Assembly: GCA_045654565.1 (NCBI GenBank)
Contig: JAZONP010000092.1
Location: 1 to 13,626 of the forward strand
Source: UBA1189 sp045654565
GTDB lineage: Bacteria > Bacteroidota > Bacteroidia > Bacteroidales > Bacteroidaceae
Length of the DNA: 13,626 nucleotides
Direction: 5' to 3'
The notes below the pieces were generated by a model. That model ran no database searches and was not told the origin of the DNA. It was given only the letters and a program-made list of their open reading frames with translations. The first letter of the stretch is position 1. Every line of letters starts with the position of its first letter. This document shows, one piece after another, positions 7,141 through 13,626 of the stretch. A program made the position numbers and the translations under genes.

Positions 7141-7148
7141 TAACTTTG
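7141..7148 (+). promoter_or_regulatory. Bacteroidetes -7 element for the second large gene
   Basis: TAACTTTG matches TAnnTTTG and is followed by CAG, closely resembling the element before the first large gene. No well-spaced -33 TTTG is evident: the nearest, at 7110-7113, is 27 bases away. Transcription would start around 7156 with a leader of about 35 bases. With the terminator just upstream, this promoter implies independent expression of cassette 2. Confidence 0.6.
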
Positions 7149-7189
7149 CAGCCTAATTTACCTTGGGAGTATTTTATTAAGACTAAACT

Positions 7190-10100
7190 ATGAATATGAA
7201 AAAGTTTATTAAGTATTTGCTATTCTTTTGCTTAATGTTCTTCTCTCCTGGAATATTTGCTCAAACCTCGATCTTGGAAAAGATAAAGGAGCAGAATCTG
7301 CAGGAGTTGCTGAGTGTTTACCCTCCATTGCCTAAGCATGATGTGCAGGCTGAAGCTGTGAAGGAAATAGAATCGTATGCTCGCGCGCGCTCAAATGCAC
7401 ATTCGGCAACGGAGAGAGTGCGTATACCTGATTTGTCAAAGGGGTCGGATATTAAATACTATTATATAAAGAATGTCAAGACGGGTAAATATCTGCGTTA
7501 TGAGGGCGCAAACTCTCCTCTCGGTGTAGTCGATGTCCCTGATGGTAATTCCAGATTCTATTTTGAAAAGCATGGTTTGGGCTTGACTACAGGTGCCGCC
7601 TCTTTGCATAACGCTGTAGATGGTAAGGTTTTTGTTGGACCTTCTGAAAATCGGTGGATTAATGATAAAGGGAGTAGTCTTGAGGAATTGACAAATCCCT
7701 CTCCTGTTGTGGGCTTTTACCCTGCATTGGATAAAAGTGGGTGCTATATCGCGGGAGATTTTAATATCGAAAACACAGGTGAAGAGGTTGTTTTTGATAT
7801 GGAAATGGGGGCGTTTATAGTTAAAAGAGGATGGCGCTATGATGTAGAAAGTAATGCAGTCGTTATCGGCGATTGTGATGAATATGCCGTATGGGTAGCA
7901 GAACCTCTTCCGACGGCACCCATAGTAAGTACAACTGATACTGTCTGGTTTGTTGCGAAGAATGTTAAAACTGGTAAGTTCTTGCGTTATGAGGGTGAGA
8001 ATTCGACAATGAGTCTTGTCACTTCTCCAGATCCAAGTTCACTCTTCTTTACCACTCTTTCTACTGGTGGTAGAGTGATGGTGCATAGCTATGCCGCAGG
8101 AGATTTACTTTATGAAGATATTAATCGATGGACTTCGGTAGGTACTCCGGTTATGTTTACTCTTGAAAATTCTTATCATTGTTATGTCTCAGTCTCAGGT
8201 GATAAGGCGGGTAATGATGTTTTGTACCACGATGAGAGTACAGGAACCCTTGCAAAGGGACCTTTCGGAGAAAACTCCCTTTGGGAATTTGAGCAGATTT
8301 CTAATTTAAAGGAGATCTTCGGCTATACTTACAATGGTGAAAAGACCTTGGGGGCTTACAACGATTATTATGAATTGCTCAATAACATTGAAAGCCTGAA
8401 TCCTTTCGAGGCTTATGTGAAAATAATAGAGTGTATTGTTGACATGTTTGTTGGTGCTGTTGGTTATTTGGATATGGGCACCTTGGGGGAAATAGATAGA
8501 ATAGATGAAGAACTTGATATCCTTCTCGAACAATTTCCCAAAAATATGGAGGGTGATGCAAAAATCTATAACATAAGTTACTCTGATGATGCCGGTGAGA
8601 CGTTGATGAGGAGTCTTTCGACAAACTCAACTTCATTGCTGATAAATAAGTTTGAACATTCACATACTAATGCCTGGCAGTTATTGCCGAGTAGTCTCAT
8701 AGATCTTAATACTGGCTTTGCTATGAGGCTGTATAATACAGTGACGAATAGCTATGTGTCTGCCCCTTCTTTTAAGGATGGCAAGTGGACTGTCAGCATG
8801 ACCTCTGACGAGAAAAAGGCCGGAAAATGGATTGTCGGTTTGGAACCTCGCATGGAAGGCAATTGGGTTTATATGGAGACTAAATTGGAGTCAAAGGATG
8901 TCGCTGGCTGTTTCCTTCAGTTGGCATCTCCTGATGATTTTGCCGTGTCTTGTACTACGAATAGTGGGGAGCCCGGACTGGATTGGCTTGTTGCCATGGG
9001 ACCTAAAATGATAGACAAGAGGGTTTATGATTGTGCAGCAGAATCTGCGGTGCTTTTCCCGCAGTTGCTTCAAGAGGCTTTTGGTGCAGTAAAAGCTGAA
9101 TTGATCATAGAGGGTGAATATGAGATTTCTCCTTCAGTTGGAACTGAAGTGGTTAGAAAACTTTATGATATTGACGTAAATACTAGCGTCTGGACCGATG
9201 AGGCAAATGATAAAGGTGACGAGCACTATATAACGGTAAATCTTGGTGAAGGTAGAGCATTCTCGGATTTTTATTTCTATTTGCGACCCAATATTAATTC
9301 GTGGACAGGTGTTCCTTTGAGTATCAAAGTTGAAGGAAGTAATTCCAAAGAGTCAGGCTATGTCACTTTGGCCGATAATATTGAAATGCCGACATTGATG
9401 TACGATATGTGCTACTTCTCTGAAATGATAAGTGGTAAGGGAGGTTCATATCGCTACCTTCGTTTTACTGTTACTGATGTGACTACGGGCGAAAATGCAA
9501 GAGCATTCTCTTTGTCGGAATTTTATGTTTTGCCTAGTACTTCAGAAGTGGCCGAAGCTAGTAGCCTGATTAGAACCTTCTATACCGCAAGTTATATGGA
9601 GCCAGGAATAGTTGCATCAGCTGTTGCGCTAATTCTAAGAGAGGCAGAGTACTATTTGAGTATTTATGAAAGCAATCATGCGGAAGCTCCAGAATTGGGT
9701 CAATATCCCTCCTCTAAGTATAATGCATTGAAGAGTGCTTACGCTGCAGCAAAAGCTAATATAAACAATGCAGAAAATATTCTCAGTCTGGTTGCTGCTT
9801 TGGATGAATTTAAGAAATCAAAGTTGACGTATATCTGTATGTTCGAGTCTGCCTGGGAGGATGGATTCTCTAAAGGCTCTGCTGTCTCAATAAACTTCGA
9901 TACTGGTGTTCTTGAAATTCAAGAAGCTAACGCATGGGATATGCGTCAATGGGGTATTCTCGATAGAAGTGGAGATAAGGATAACCCCTATCTGATGAAA
10001 GTGATTAGTGGTGAGGTTATGCCATTCTGTTTGGATGAGATTGAGGGTTGGAATACCTTATATGCAAGTAAGAAAAAGGCTTATAATATTTCTATTAAGT

Positions 10101-11608
10101 TAGAAAGTAATGGTGAAAAGAGACCTGTGTATTTGTCTGTAAGGGAGGATGACGGACTTAGCCCCTATTTCTCATTTGAACCTGCTACGACTACAGAAAA
10201 TAAGCAAGTAGCGTGGTATGTCAATATTATTGGCAAAGCGGGAAAGAATCCTTATGTTAGGGACCTGTTCTTTATCGAGGCATTGGCCTATTTCGGAAAG
10301 ACGTTTGGCGAAGCCAAATACTACGAAGAGGGATATAGAAAAGGCTTATTTGTTTATCAATCAGATGATAATAGCTTGACGAAGGATGGATTTGATCAAG
10401 TCTACAGCACGTTGGAGCCTTTCTATAACTATGGCGCTATAACTCTTGCTGAAATGTATGCCAATGGTGAATTCGATGATTCTATGTTTAGTGACTTGAG
10501 TTGGGCGTTGGAAGAGTTGAGAAGGCATTTCCCTAATTTTGTTATGGTGAATAACGCAAGTGACATTGCTGGACTCTATTTCCGTCTCCGTGGAAGTGAT
10601 GGTCGCTATTTGACTTCGGATGCTAATGGTAGCTTTAGTTTCTCGGCAAATGCGAGTGACAATGGCATCTATTACATTGAGGCTGATGGCGATGAGGTGA
10701 GTGTACTCTCATTCTCAAGTGGTCGTTATGTGAAGGCCAATGCCAACGGATCATTGGGGTATGATGAAATACCTTTGGATGGAGGTAATCGTACGACTCA
10801 GGTGATGAGGGTAATTAATTCTCTGTCTGGAAATAATAACAAAGCCTCTATTGTCTTTGGTGAAAACCTTTATTTGTACGAAGATGGTGCGACTCCTCGT
10901 GTTACTACTACTTTTGCATATGATGAGAGGTTTGATTGGGAAGCAGAGGTTGTGTCTCATCTTCCTATCTCTATCTCTTCGGCTCAGTATGCAACTCTTT
11001 ATGTTCCCGTCGAATTGGTAATTCCTAATGGAGTTACAGCTTACGTGCTTTATGATGAGGTTACTAATCCTGGTGGTGAGCGAGTGCTCAAATTGAGGGA
11101 ACTGCAAGGTGGAAGGATTCCTGCAGGTCTTCCTGTTGTGCTTCATGCCGAGGAGGGAGTTTACTATTTCCAAATCAACTACGACCCCAATTTGGTATCT
11201 GATGTGGCCAAGCGAGATACATATAGCAAAGATGGTGATATTGAAAACCTTCTTGATGGTCGTCATGCTACGACATATATCCCTGAAAAGAATGGTTATA
11301 TACACTACATCTTGGCTAATGGCTCGAAGGGGGTAGGTATGTACAAAGTCAAGATGGACGATGCAAATGTTGGCGGAGTAAACTATTTCCAGAACAATGC
11401 CCACCGCGCCTGGCTCCCCAATCCGAAGAGTATAACTACTGGTGCTGCAGGCTATCGCTTCTTTGTTGCTGGTCGAGATGAGGCGACAAGTATCGATGCC
11501 GCAGTGGATGACTCTACGGAAACTGAGATTTACGACCTTCAGGGTCGCCGTGTGCCCTATATGACAAAGGGTGTTTACATTGTAAATGGTAAGAAAGTTG
11601 TTAAGTAA
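7190..11608 (+). CDS. Large secreted multi-domain protein with F5/8C-like domain (paralogue 2)
   Basis: Tandem paralogue of the gene at 2470, colinear over its whole 1472 residues. A Sec signal peptide (hydrophobic 9-23) is probably cleaved after IFA at 24; there is no lipobox. The trefoil-like modules open with KYYYIKNVKTGKYLRYEG (about 88) and WFVAKNVKTGKFLRYEG (about 251), and a third runs from about 457. The F5/8C-like domain lies at about 654-783, with YDIDVNTSVW, VNLGEG, KVEGSN, YRYLRFT and LSEFYVLP. A helical segment (about 785-875), further trefoil-like sequence, a module near 1124 (AGLYFRLRGSDGRYL) and a beta-rich C-terminal domain from about 1262 follow, with the same DLQGRRV...VNGKKVVK tail. 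Against paralogue 1 it has an extra stretch of about 25 residues near 192-215. The last 207 residues of paralogue 1 are about 83% identical here by hand count, against about 58% in a well-conserved 52-residue N-terminal block. No catalytic motif is seen; the likely role is exported binding. ATG at 7196 is an alternative start. Confidence 0.9.
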   Translation: MNMKKFIKYLLFFCLMFFSPGIFAQTSILEKIKEQNLQELLSVYPPLPKHDVQAEAVKEIESYARARSNAHSATERVRIPDLSKGSDIKYYYIKNVKTGKYLRYEGANSPLGVVDVPDGNSRFYFEKHGLGLTTGAASLHNAVDGKVFVGPSENRWINDKGSSLEELTNPSPVVGFYPALDKSGCYIAGDFNIENTGEEVVFDMEMGAFIVKRGWRYDVESNAVVIGDCDEYAVWVAEPLPTAPIVSTTDTVWFVAKNVKTGKFLRYEGENSTMSLVTSPDPSSLFFTTLSTGGRVMVHSYAAGDLLYEDINRWTSVGTPVMFTLENSYHCYVSVSGDKAGNDVLYHDESTGTLAKGPFGENSLWEFEQISNLKEIFGYTYNGEKTLGAYNDYYELLNNIESLNPFEAYVKIIECIVDMFVGAVGYLDMGTLGEIDRIDEELDILLEQFPKNMEGDAKIYNISYSDDAGETLMRSLSTNSTSLLINKFEHSHTNAWQLLPSSLIDLNTGFAMRLYNTVTNSYVSAPSFKDGKWTVSMTSDEKKAGKWIVGLEPRMEGNWVYMETKLESKDVAGCFLQLASPDDFAVSCTTNSGEPGLDWLVAMGPKMIDKRVYDCAAESAVLFPQLLQEAFGAVKAELIIEGEYEISPSVGTEVVRKLYDIDVNTSVWTDEANDKGDEHYITVNLGEGRAFSDFYFYLRPNINSWTGVPLSIKVEGSNSKESGYVTLADNIEMPTLMYDMCYFSEMISGKGGSYRYLRFTVTDVTTGENARAFSLSEFYVLPSTSEVAEASSLIRTFYTASYMEPGIVASAVALILREAEYYLSIYESNHAEAPELGQYPSSKYNALKSAYAAAKANINNAENILSLVAALDEFKKSKLTYICMFESAWEDGFSKGSAVSINFDTGVLEIQEANAWDMRQWGILDRSGDKDNPYLMKVISGEVMPFCLDEIEGWNTLYASKKKAYNISIKLESNGEKRPVYLSVREDDGLSPYFSFEPATTTENKQVAWYVNIIGKAGKNPYVRDLFFIEALAYFGKTFGEAKYYEEGYRKGLFVYQSDDNSLTKDGFDQVYSTLEPFYNYGAITLAEMYANGEFDDSMFSDLSWALEELRRHFPNFVMVNNASDIAGLYFRLRGSDGRYLTSDANGSFSFSANASDNGIYYIEADGDEVSVLSFSSGRYVKANANGSLGYDEIPLDGGNRTTQVMRVINSLSGNNNKASIVFGENLYLYEDGATPRVTTTFAYDERFDWEAEVVSHLPISISSAQYATLYVPVELVIPNGVTAYVLYDEVTNPGGERVLKLRELQGGRIPAGLPVVLHAEEGVYYFQINYDPNLVSDVAKRDTYSKDGDIENLLDGRHATTYIPEKNGYIHYILANGSKGVGMYKVKMDDANVGGVNYFQNNAHRAWLPNPKSITTGAAGYRFFVAGRDEATSIDAAVDDSTETEIYDLQGRRVPYMTKGVYIVNGKKVVK

Positions 11609-11627
11609 AAGAAAGATGGTGTCTGCT

Positions 11628-11795
11628 ATGGATAAGAAAGAATATATTGCTCCTTCGATGGAGGTTGTAGAGTTCGTTTCCGATATCCTCATGTATATAG
11701 GTAGTAATGTCGGAGAATATGACGAAGAGTTAGATTCAAAGGATCAGCTCTCCAACAAGCGTCGTGGCCGTTGGGGTGACCTTTGGTCTGATTAA
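11628..11795 (+). CDS. Conserved microprotein (55 aa) following paralogue 2
   Basis: Second copy of the microprotein at 6859, differing by Ile17 to Val, Val20 to Ile, Asn23 to Tyr, and one extra C-terminal Asp where the stop is displaced by one codon. It keeps the MDKKEYIAPSMEVVEF opening, the acidic middle and the NKRRGRWGDLWS end. It starts 19 bases after the large gene. An in-frame ATG at 11616 (MVSAMDKK) matches the ATG at 6847 in copy 1 (MMSVMDKK), so a 59-residue form is possible; a still longer frame entering the large gene is less likely. The conserved spacing and order in both cassettes imply translation coupled to, or at least from the same mRNA as, the large secreted protein. Function is unknown; the lack of a signal peptide places it in the cytoplasm unless it is processed or exported in some unrecognised way. 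Confidence 0.8.
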   Translation: MDKKEYIAPSMEVVEFVSDILMYIGSNVGEYDEELDSKDQLSNKRRGRWGDLWSD

Positions 11796-11815
11796 CATAA
11801 AAGAATGATATAGTC

Positions 11816-11843
11816 ATAGGGCAGGCAGTGATGTCTGCCCTAT
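11816..11843 (+). terminator. Hairpin after cassette 2, weak terminator
   Basis: ATAGGGCAG (11816-11824) pairs perfectly with CTGCCCTAT (11835-11843) around the loop GCAGTGATGT, identical in core and loop to the terminator after cassette 1. The stem is 9 bp instead of 13 and only a broken ATATTTG run follows, so termination is probably less complete. Some read-through toward the efflux genes is possible. Confidence 0.6.
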
Positions 11844-12024
11844 ATTTGTGCACGGCAGTAATTGTCGCCAACCCAATTTTGAGGTACACCTCGAAGTGCG
11901 TGTTTTGATGGTGCTCAAATTCAAAATCACAATTTATGGTACTTTCAGAGGAATGCTGCAAAGTTTTTGTTCAGAATCGTAAGAAGTTTCTTGATACTTT
12001 TTTTATTAAAAATAAACTTTTAAT

Positions 12025-12032
12025 TAACTTTG
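12025..12032 (+). promoter_or_regulatory. Bacteroidetes -7 element for the efflux operon
   Basis: TAACTTTG matches TAnnTTTG and lies in an A/T-rich stretch 40 bases before the ATG at 12073. No well-spaced -33 TTTG was found. Upstream, GAGGT-AC-ACCTC at 11881-11892 is a small dyad that might bind a regulator, but it is too short to weigh heavily. Confidence 0.5.
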
Positions 12033-12072
12033 TGGTCTGTCAATCATAGAAATAAACAAAACGAGATAACAC

Positions 12073-13158
12073 ATGAATAAAACACTGAAATGGACGCTAG
12101 TGGGCGTCGTGGGTGCGGGCCTGGCAGTATGGTTGGGCATGCGTGCATTTATGCCTCGGGTGAACGAGGAACTGAAAGATGAGGTAGTGAAGCAGCCGCA
12201 GGCTCCCAAGTTGGGACGCACGCTCAACGTGCAGGCTGTGGTGCTCGACAAGGTGCTCTTGGCCGACGAACTCTTCATCAGCGGTAACGTGATGCCCGAT
12301 GAGGAGGTTAGCCTCGCTTTCGAGACATCGGGTAAGGTGACAGAAATCCTCTTCCAAGAGGGTGCCTATGTGCGCAAGGGTGACCTGCTCGCCAAAATCA
12401 ATGACGAGCCCCAACAGGCCGAACTGCGCAAGCAGGAGGCACAGCTCAAGCTCTTCCAAGACCGCATGTATCGTCAGAATGCTTTGCTCGAGAAAGAGGC
12501 GGTCAGTGAGGAGGCCTTTCAGGAGGCGCAGGCCAACCTTGCTGGACTTCACGCTGAGATTGACCGCGTGAAGGCCAATATCGCCCAGCGCGAGTTACGT
12601 GCACCATTTGATGGTGTGCTCGGATTGCGTGAGGTGAGTCTCGGTGCCTACGTGTCGCCCACAACGCCTATCGTGAAGCTCACCAAGATGAATCCCTTGA
12701 AGATTGAGTTCTCGGTGCCCGAGCGCTACTCGGGTGTGCTCAAGGCTGGTGCTCGTCTCAACTTCACCGTAGAGGGTGACCTCGAGGAGCGTTCAGCCAA
12801 GGTGTATGCCACCGACTCACGCGTCGACATGCTCACACGCACCTTCACCGTGCGTGCACTCTATGACAATGCCGACGGCTCGCTCATGCCGGGACGTTAT
12901 GTCAACGTCAACCTCCTCACTCGTGAGTATCCCGATGCCATCGCCGTACCGAGCGAGGCCATCATCTCGGAGATGGGTCACGACAAGGTGTTCCTCTATC
13001 GTGGGGGCAAGGCTGAGTCTGTTATCATTACCAAGGGTATCCGCAACGATGCATTGGTGCAGGTGGTGCAGGGCCTCGAAGTGGGCGACACTGTCATCAC
13101 GACTGGTACCATGCAGCTACGCGAGGGACAGAAGGTGGTGCTGGACGCAGTCAAATGA
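12073..13158 (+). CDS. Periplasmic adaptor (membrane fusion protein) of an RND efflux pump
   Basis: Membrane fusion protein of the HlyD/AcrA family, bridging an inner-membrane RND pump to an outer-membrane channel for export of toxic compounds. The 361-residue length is typical. An N-terminal hydrophobic segment (residues 8-26) serves as anchor or signal; there is no lipobox cysteine, so it is probably membrane-anchored rather than a lipoprotein. The barrel-sandwich (lipoyl-like) domain has its first half at about 67-110 (GKVTEILFQEGAYVRKGDLL) and returns at RAPFDGVLG (176-184) after an alpha-hairpin of Glu/Gln/Ala-rich helices at about 111-173. The beta-barrel follows (KIEFSVPERYSGVL and beyond), then the membrane-proximal domain with IAVPSEAI and GLEVGDTVITTG near the end. 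The RND pump gene starts 164 bases downstream, making an efflux operon. Its GC-rich codon use resembles htpG and contrasts with the large genes upstream. Substrate cannot be told. Confidence 0.95.
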   Translation: MNKTLKWTLVGVVGAGLAVWLGMRAFMPRVNEELKDEVVKQPQAPKLGRTLNVQAVVLDKVLLADELFISGNVMPDEEVSLAFETSGKVTEILFQEGAYVRKGDLLAKINDEPQQAELRKQEAQLKLFQDRMYRQNALLEKEAVSEEAFQEAQANLAGLHAEIDRVKANIAQRELRAPFDGVLGLREVSLGAYVSPTTPIVKLTKMNPLKIEFSVPERYSGVLKAGARLNFTVEGDLEERSAKVYATDSRVDMLTRTFTVRALYDNADGSLMPGRYVNVNLLTREYPDAIAVPSEAIISEMGHDKVFLYRGGKAESVIITKGIRNDALVQVVQGLEVGDTVITTGTMQLREGQKVVLDAVK

Positions 13159-13309
13159 GGACCCCCTCCCTGCCTCCCCCTCTATGGGGAGGTGACCGAT
13201 GTAATACTAATTAAGTAAATAAAGACCTTCTGCTGCAGACAGTACTACTCTTTTCTATCGCGATGTTTGCAAAGCCCCTCCATAGAGGGAGGGGTTGGGG
13301 AGGGTCCCC
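13159..13309. repeat. Imperfect inverted C/G-rich repeat between the efflux genes
   Basis: The arm at 13159-13192 (ACCCCCTCCCTGCCTCCC onward to TCTATGGGGAGG) is matched by its approximate reverse complement at 13275-13309 (CCTCCATAGAGGGAGGGG onward to AGGGTCCCC). The arms enclose about 80 bases of A/T-richer sequence with no clear ORF. C/G-rich elements containing CTCTATGGAGGGG recur between genes in many Bacteroidales, and a short mobile or palindromic repeat is the likely origin (from memory). Placed inside an operon, the paired arms could fold in the mRNA and lower or stabilise expression of the pump relative to the adaptor. Confidence 0.7.
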
Positions 13310-13322
13310 ATTTTGAACCATT

Positions 13323-13626
13323 ATGAATATATCAGAACTTAGTATACGCCGCCCGGTGCTAGCCACCGTGTTTACGCTCATCATCGTGCTCTTCGGTGCG
13401 ATTGGTTATATGAGCCTTGGCGTGCGCGAATATCCCTCGGTGGATAACCCCATTATCTCGGTGTCGTGCTCCTATCCTGGTGCCAATGCCGATGTCATAG
13501 AGAACCAGATTACCGAGCCGCTGGAGCAGAATATCAACGGTATTCCCGGCATCCGCTCGCTCACCAGTGTGAGCCAGCAGGGTTCGTGTAACATTACTGT
13601 AGAGTTTGAACTCTCCGTAGACCTTG
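13323..13626 (+). CDS. RND efflux transporter, AcrB/HAE1-like (partial, 5' end only)
   Basis: Inner-membrane proton-driven efflux pump subunit of the RND superfamily. Only the first 101 codons are in the window; complete homologues have about 1000-1050 residues. It starts MNISELSIRRPVLA, followed by the first transmembrane helix (about residues 12-32, VLATVFTLIIVLFGAIGY), then the start of the periplasmic porter domain with REYPSVDNPIISV, YPGA (51-54), PLEQNINGIPGI (66-77) and a TSVSQQG strand, all characteristic of the HAE1 branch. It follows the adaptor gene on the same strand, the standard MFP-RND order; an outer-membrane TolC-like channel would be expected next, beyond the window. Confidence 0.95.
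   Translation, partial: MNISELSIRRPVLATVFTLIIVLFGAIGYMSLGVREYPSVDNPIISVSCSYPGANADVIENQITEPLEQNINGIPGIRSLTSVSQQGSCNITVEFELSVDL

Noticed and set aside
10751..11692. Long minus-strand open frame (313 codons) opposite the end of paralogue 2
   Set aside because: It lies fully antisense to a well-supported gene, has no recognisable domain or promoter, and the similar antisense frame at 6484-6795 is explained by nucleotide similarity of the paralogous 3' ends.
11881..11892. Dyad GAGGT-AC-ACCTC upstream of the efflux operon as an operator
   Set aside because: Five-bp arms are too short to distinguish from chance and no regulator gene is adjacent.
11689..11961. Minus-strand 90-codon frame over the second microprotein and intergenic region
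   Set aside because: It is antisense to the conserved microprotein and hairpin, and its composition is not protein-like.
13256..13274. Internal promoter for the RND pump gene
   Set aside because: GATGTTTG resembles TAnnTTTG but lacks the T at the first position and has no -33 partner.

Overview
The window looks like a chromosomal segment of a Bacteroidales bacterium, most likely Prevotella-like. The grounds are the TAnnTTTG promoter elements, the near absence of Shine-Dalgarno sequences, an HtpG of Bacteroidetes type, short secreted-protein tails of the form DLQGRRV...KGVYIVNGKKVVK, and GTTGTC-rich and C/G-rich intergenic repeats. The genus is an inference.

Layout. (1) Positions 1-1670, minus strand: the first 556 codons of htpG (Hsp90 chaperone), running off the left edge. 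(2) Positions 1671-2469: a roughly 800-base regulatory stretch. Reading leftward toward htpG it holds a short promoter-plus-terminator unit that looks like a small RNA gene, GTTGTC-type repeats in both orientations, and a sigma-54-type -24/-12 element. Nearer the next gene it has a 14-bp perfect palindrome and a 13-bp-stem hairpin of unknown role. (3) Positions 2470-11795, plus strand: a tandem duplication of a two-gene cassette. Each copy has its own promoter, a secreted protein of about 1460 residues built of beta-trefoil-like modules, one F5/8C (discoidin)-like domain, helical segments and a C-terminal beta-rich domain, then a 54-55-residue microprotein and a hairpin with an identical core. 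This block is visibly more AT-rich than its neighbours. (4) Positions 12073 to the right edge: a periplasmic adaptor (MFP) gene and the start of an RND (AcrB/HAE1-like) efflux pump gene, separated by an imperfect inverted repeat.

How the genes fit together. HtpG is cytoplasmic protein quality control, and the MFP/RND pair would form a tripartite efflux pump with an outer-membrane channel presumably encoded further right. These are ordinary core-type functions. The accessory part is the duplicated cassette. The large proteins carry signal peptides and probable carbohydrate- or surface-binding modules, so they are likely exported surface or secreted binding proteins; no catalytic domain is recognisable. 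The microproteins are 51/54 identical to each other, hydrophilic and lack a signal peptide. Their strict position behind each large gene suggests a linked role that I cannot name. The large proteins are most alike at their C-termini (about 83% over the last 207 residues by hand count), which together with the near-identical microproteins and hairpin core suggests recent duplication or gene conversion of the 3' parts.
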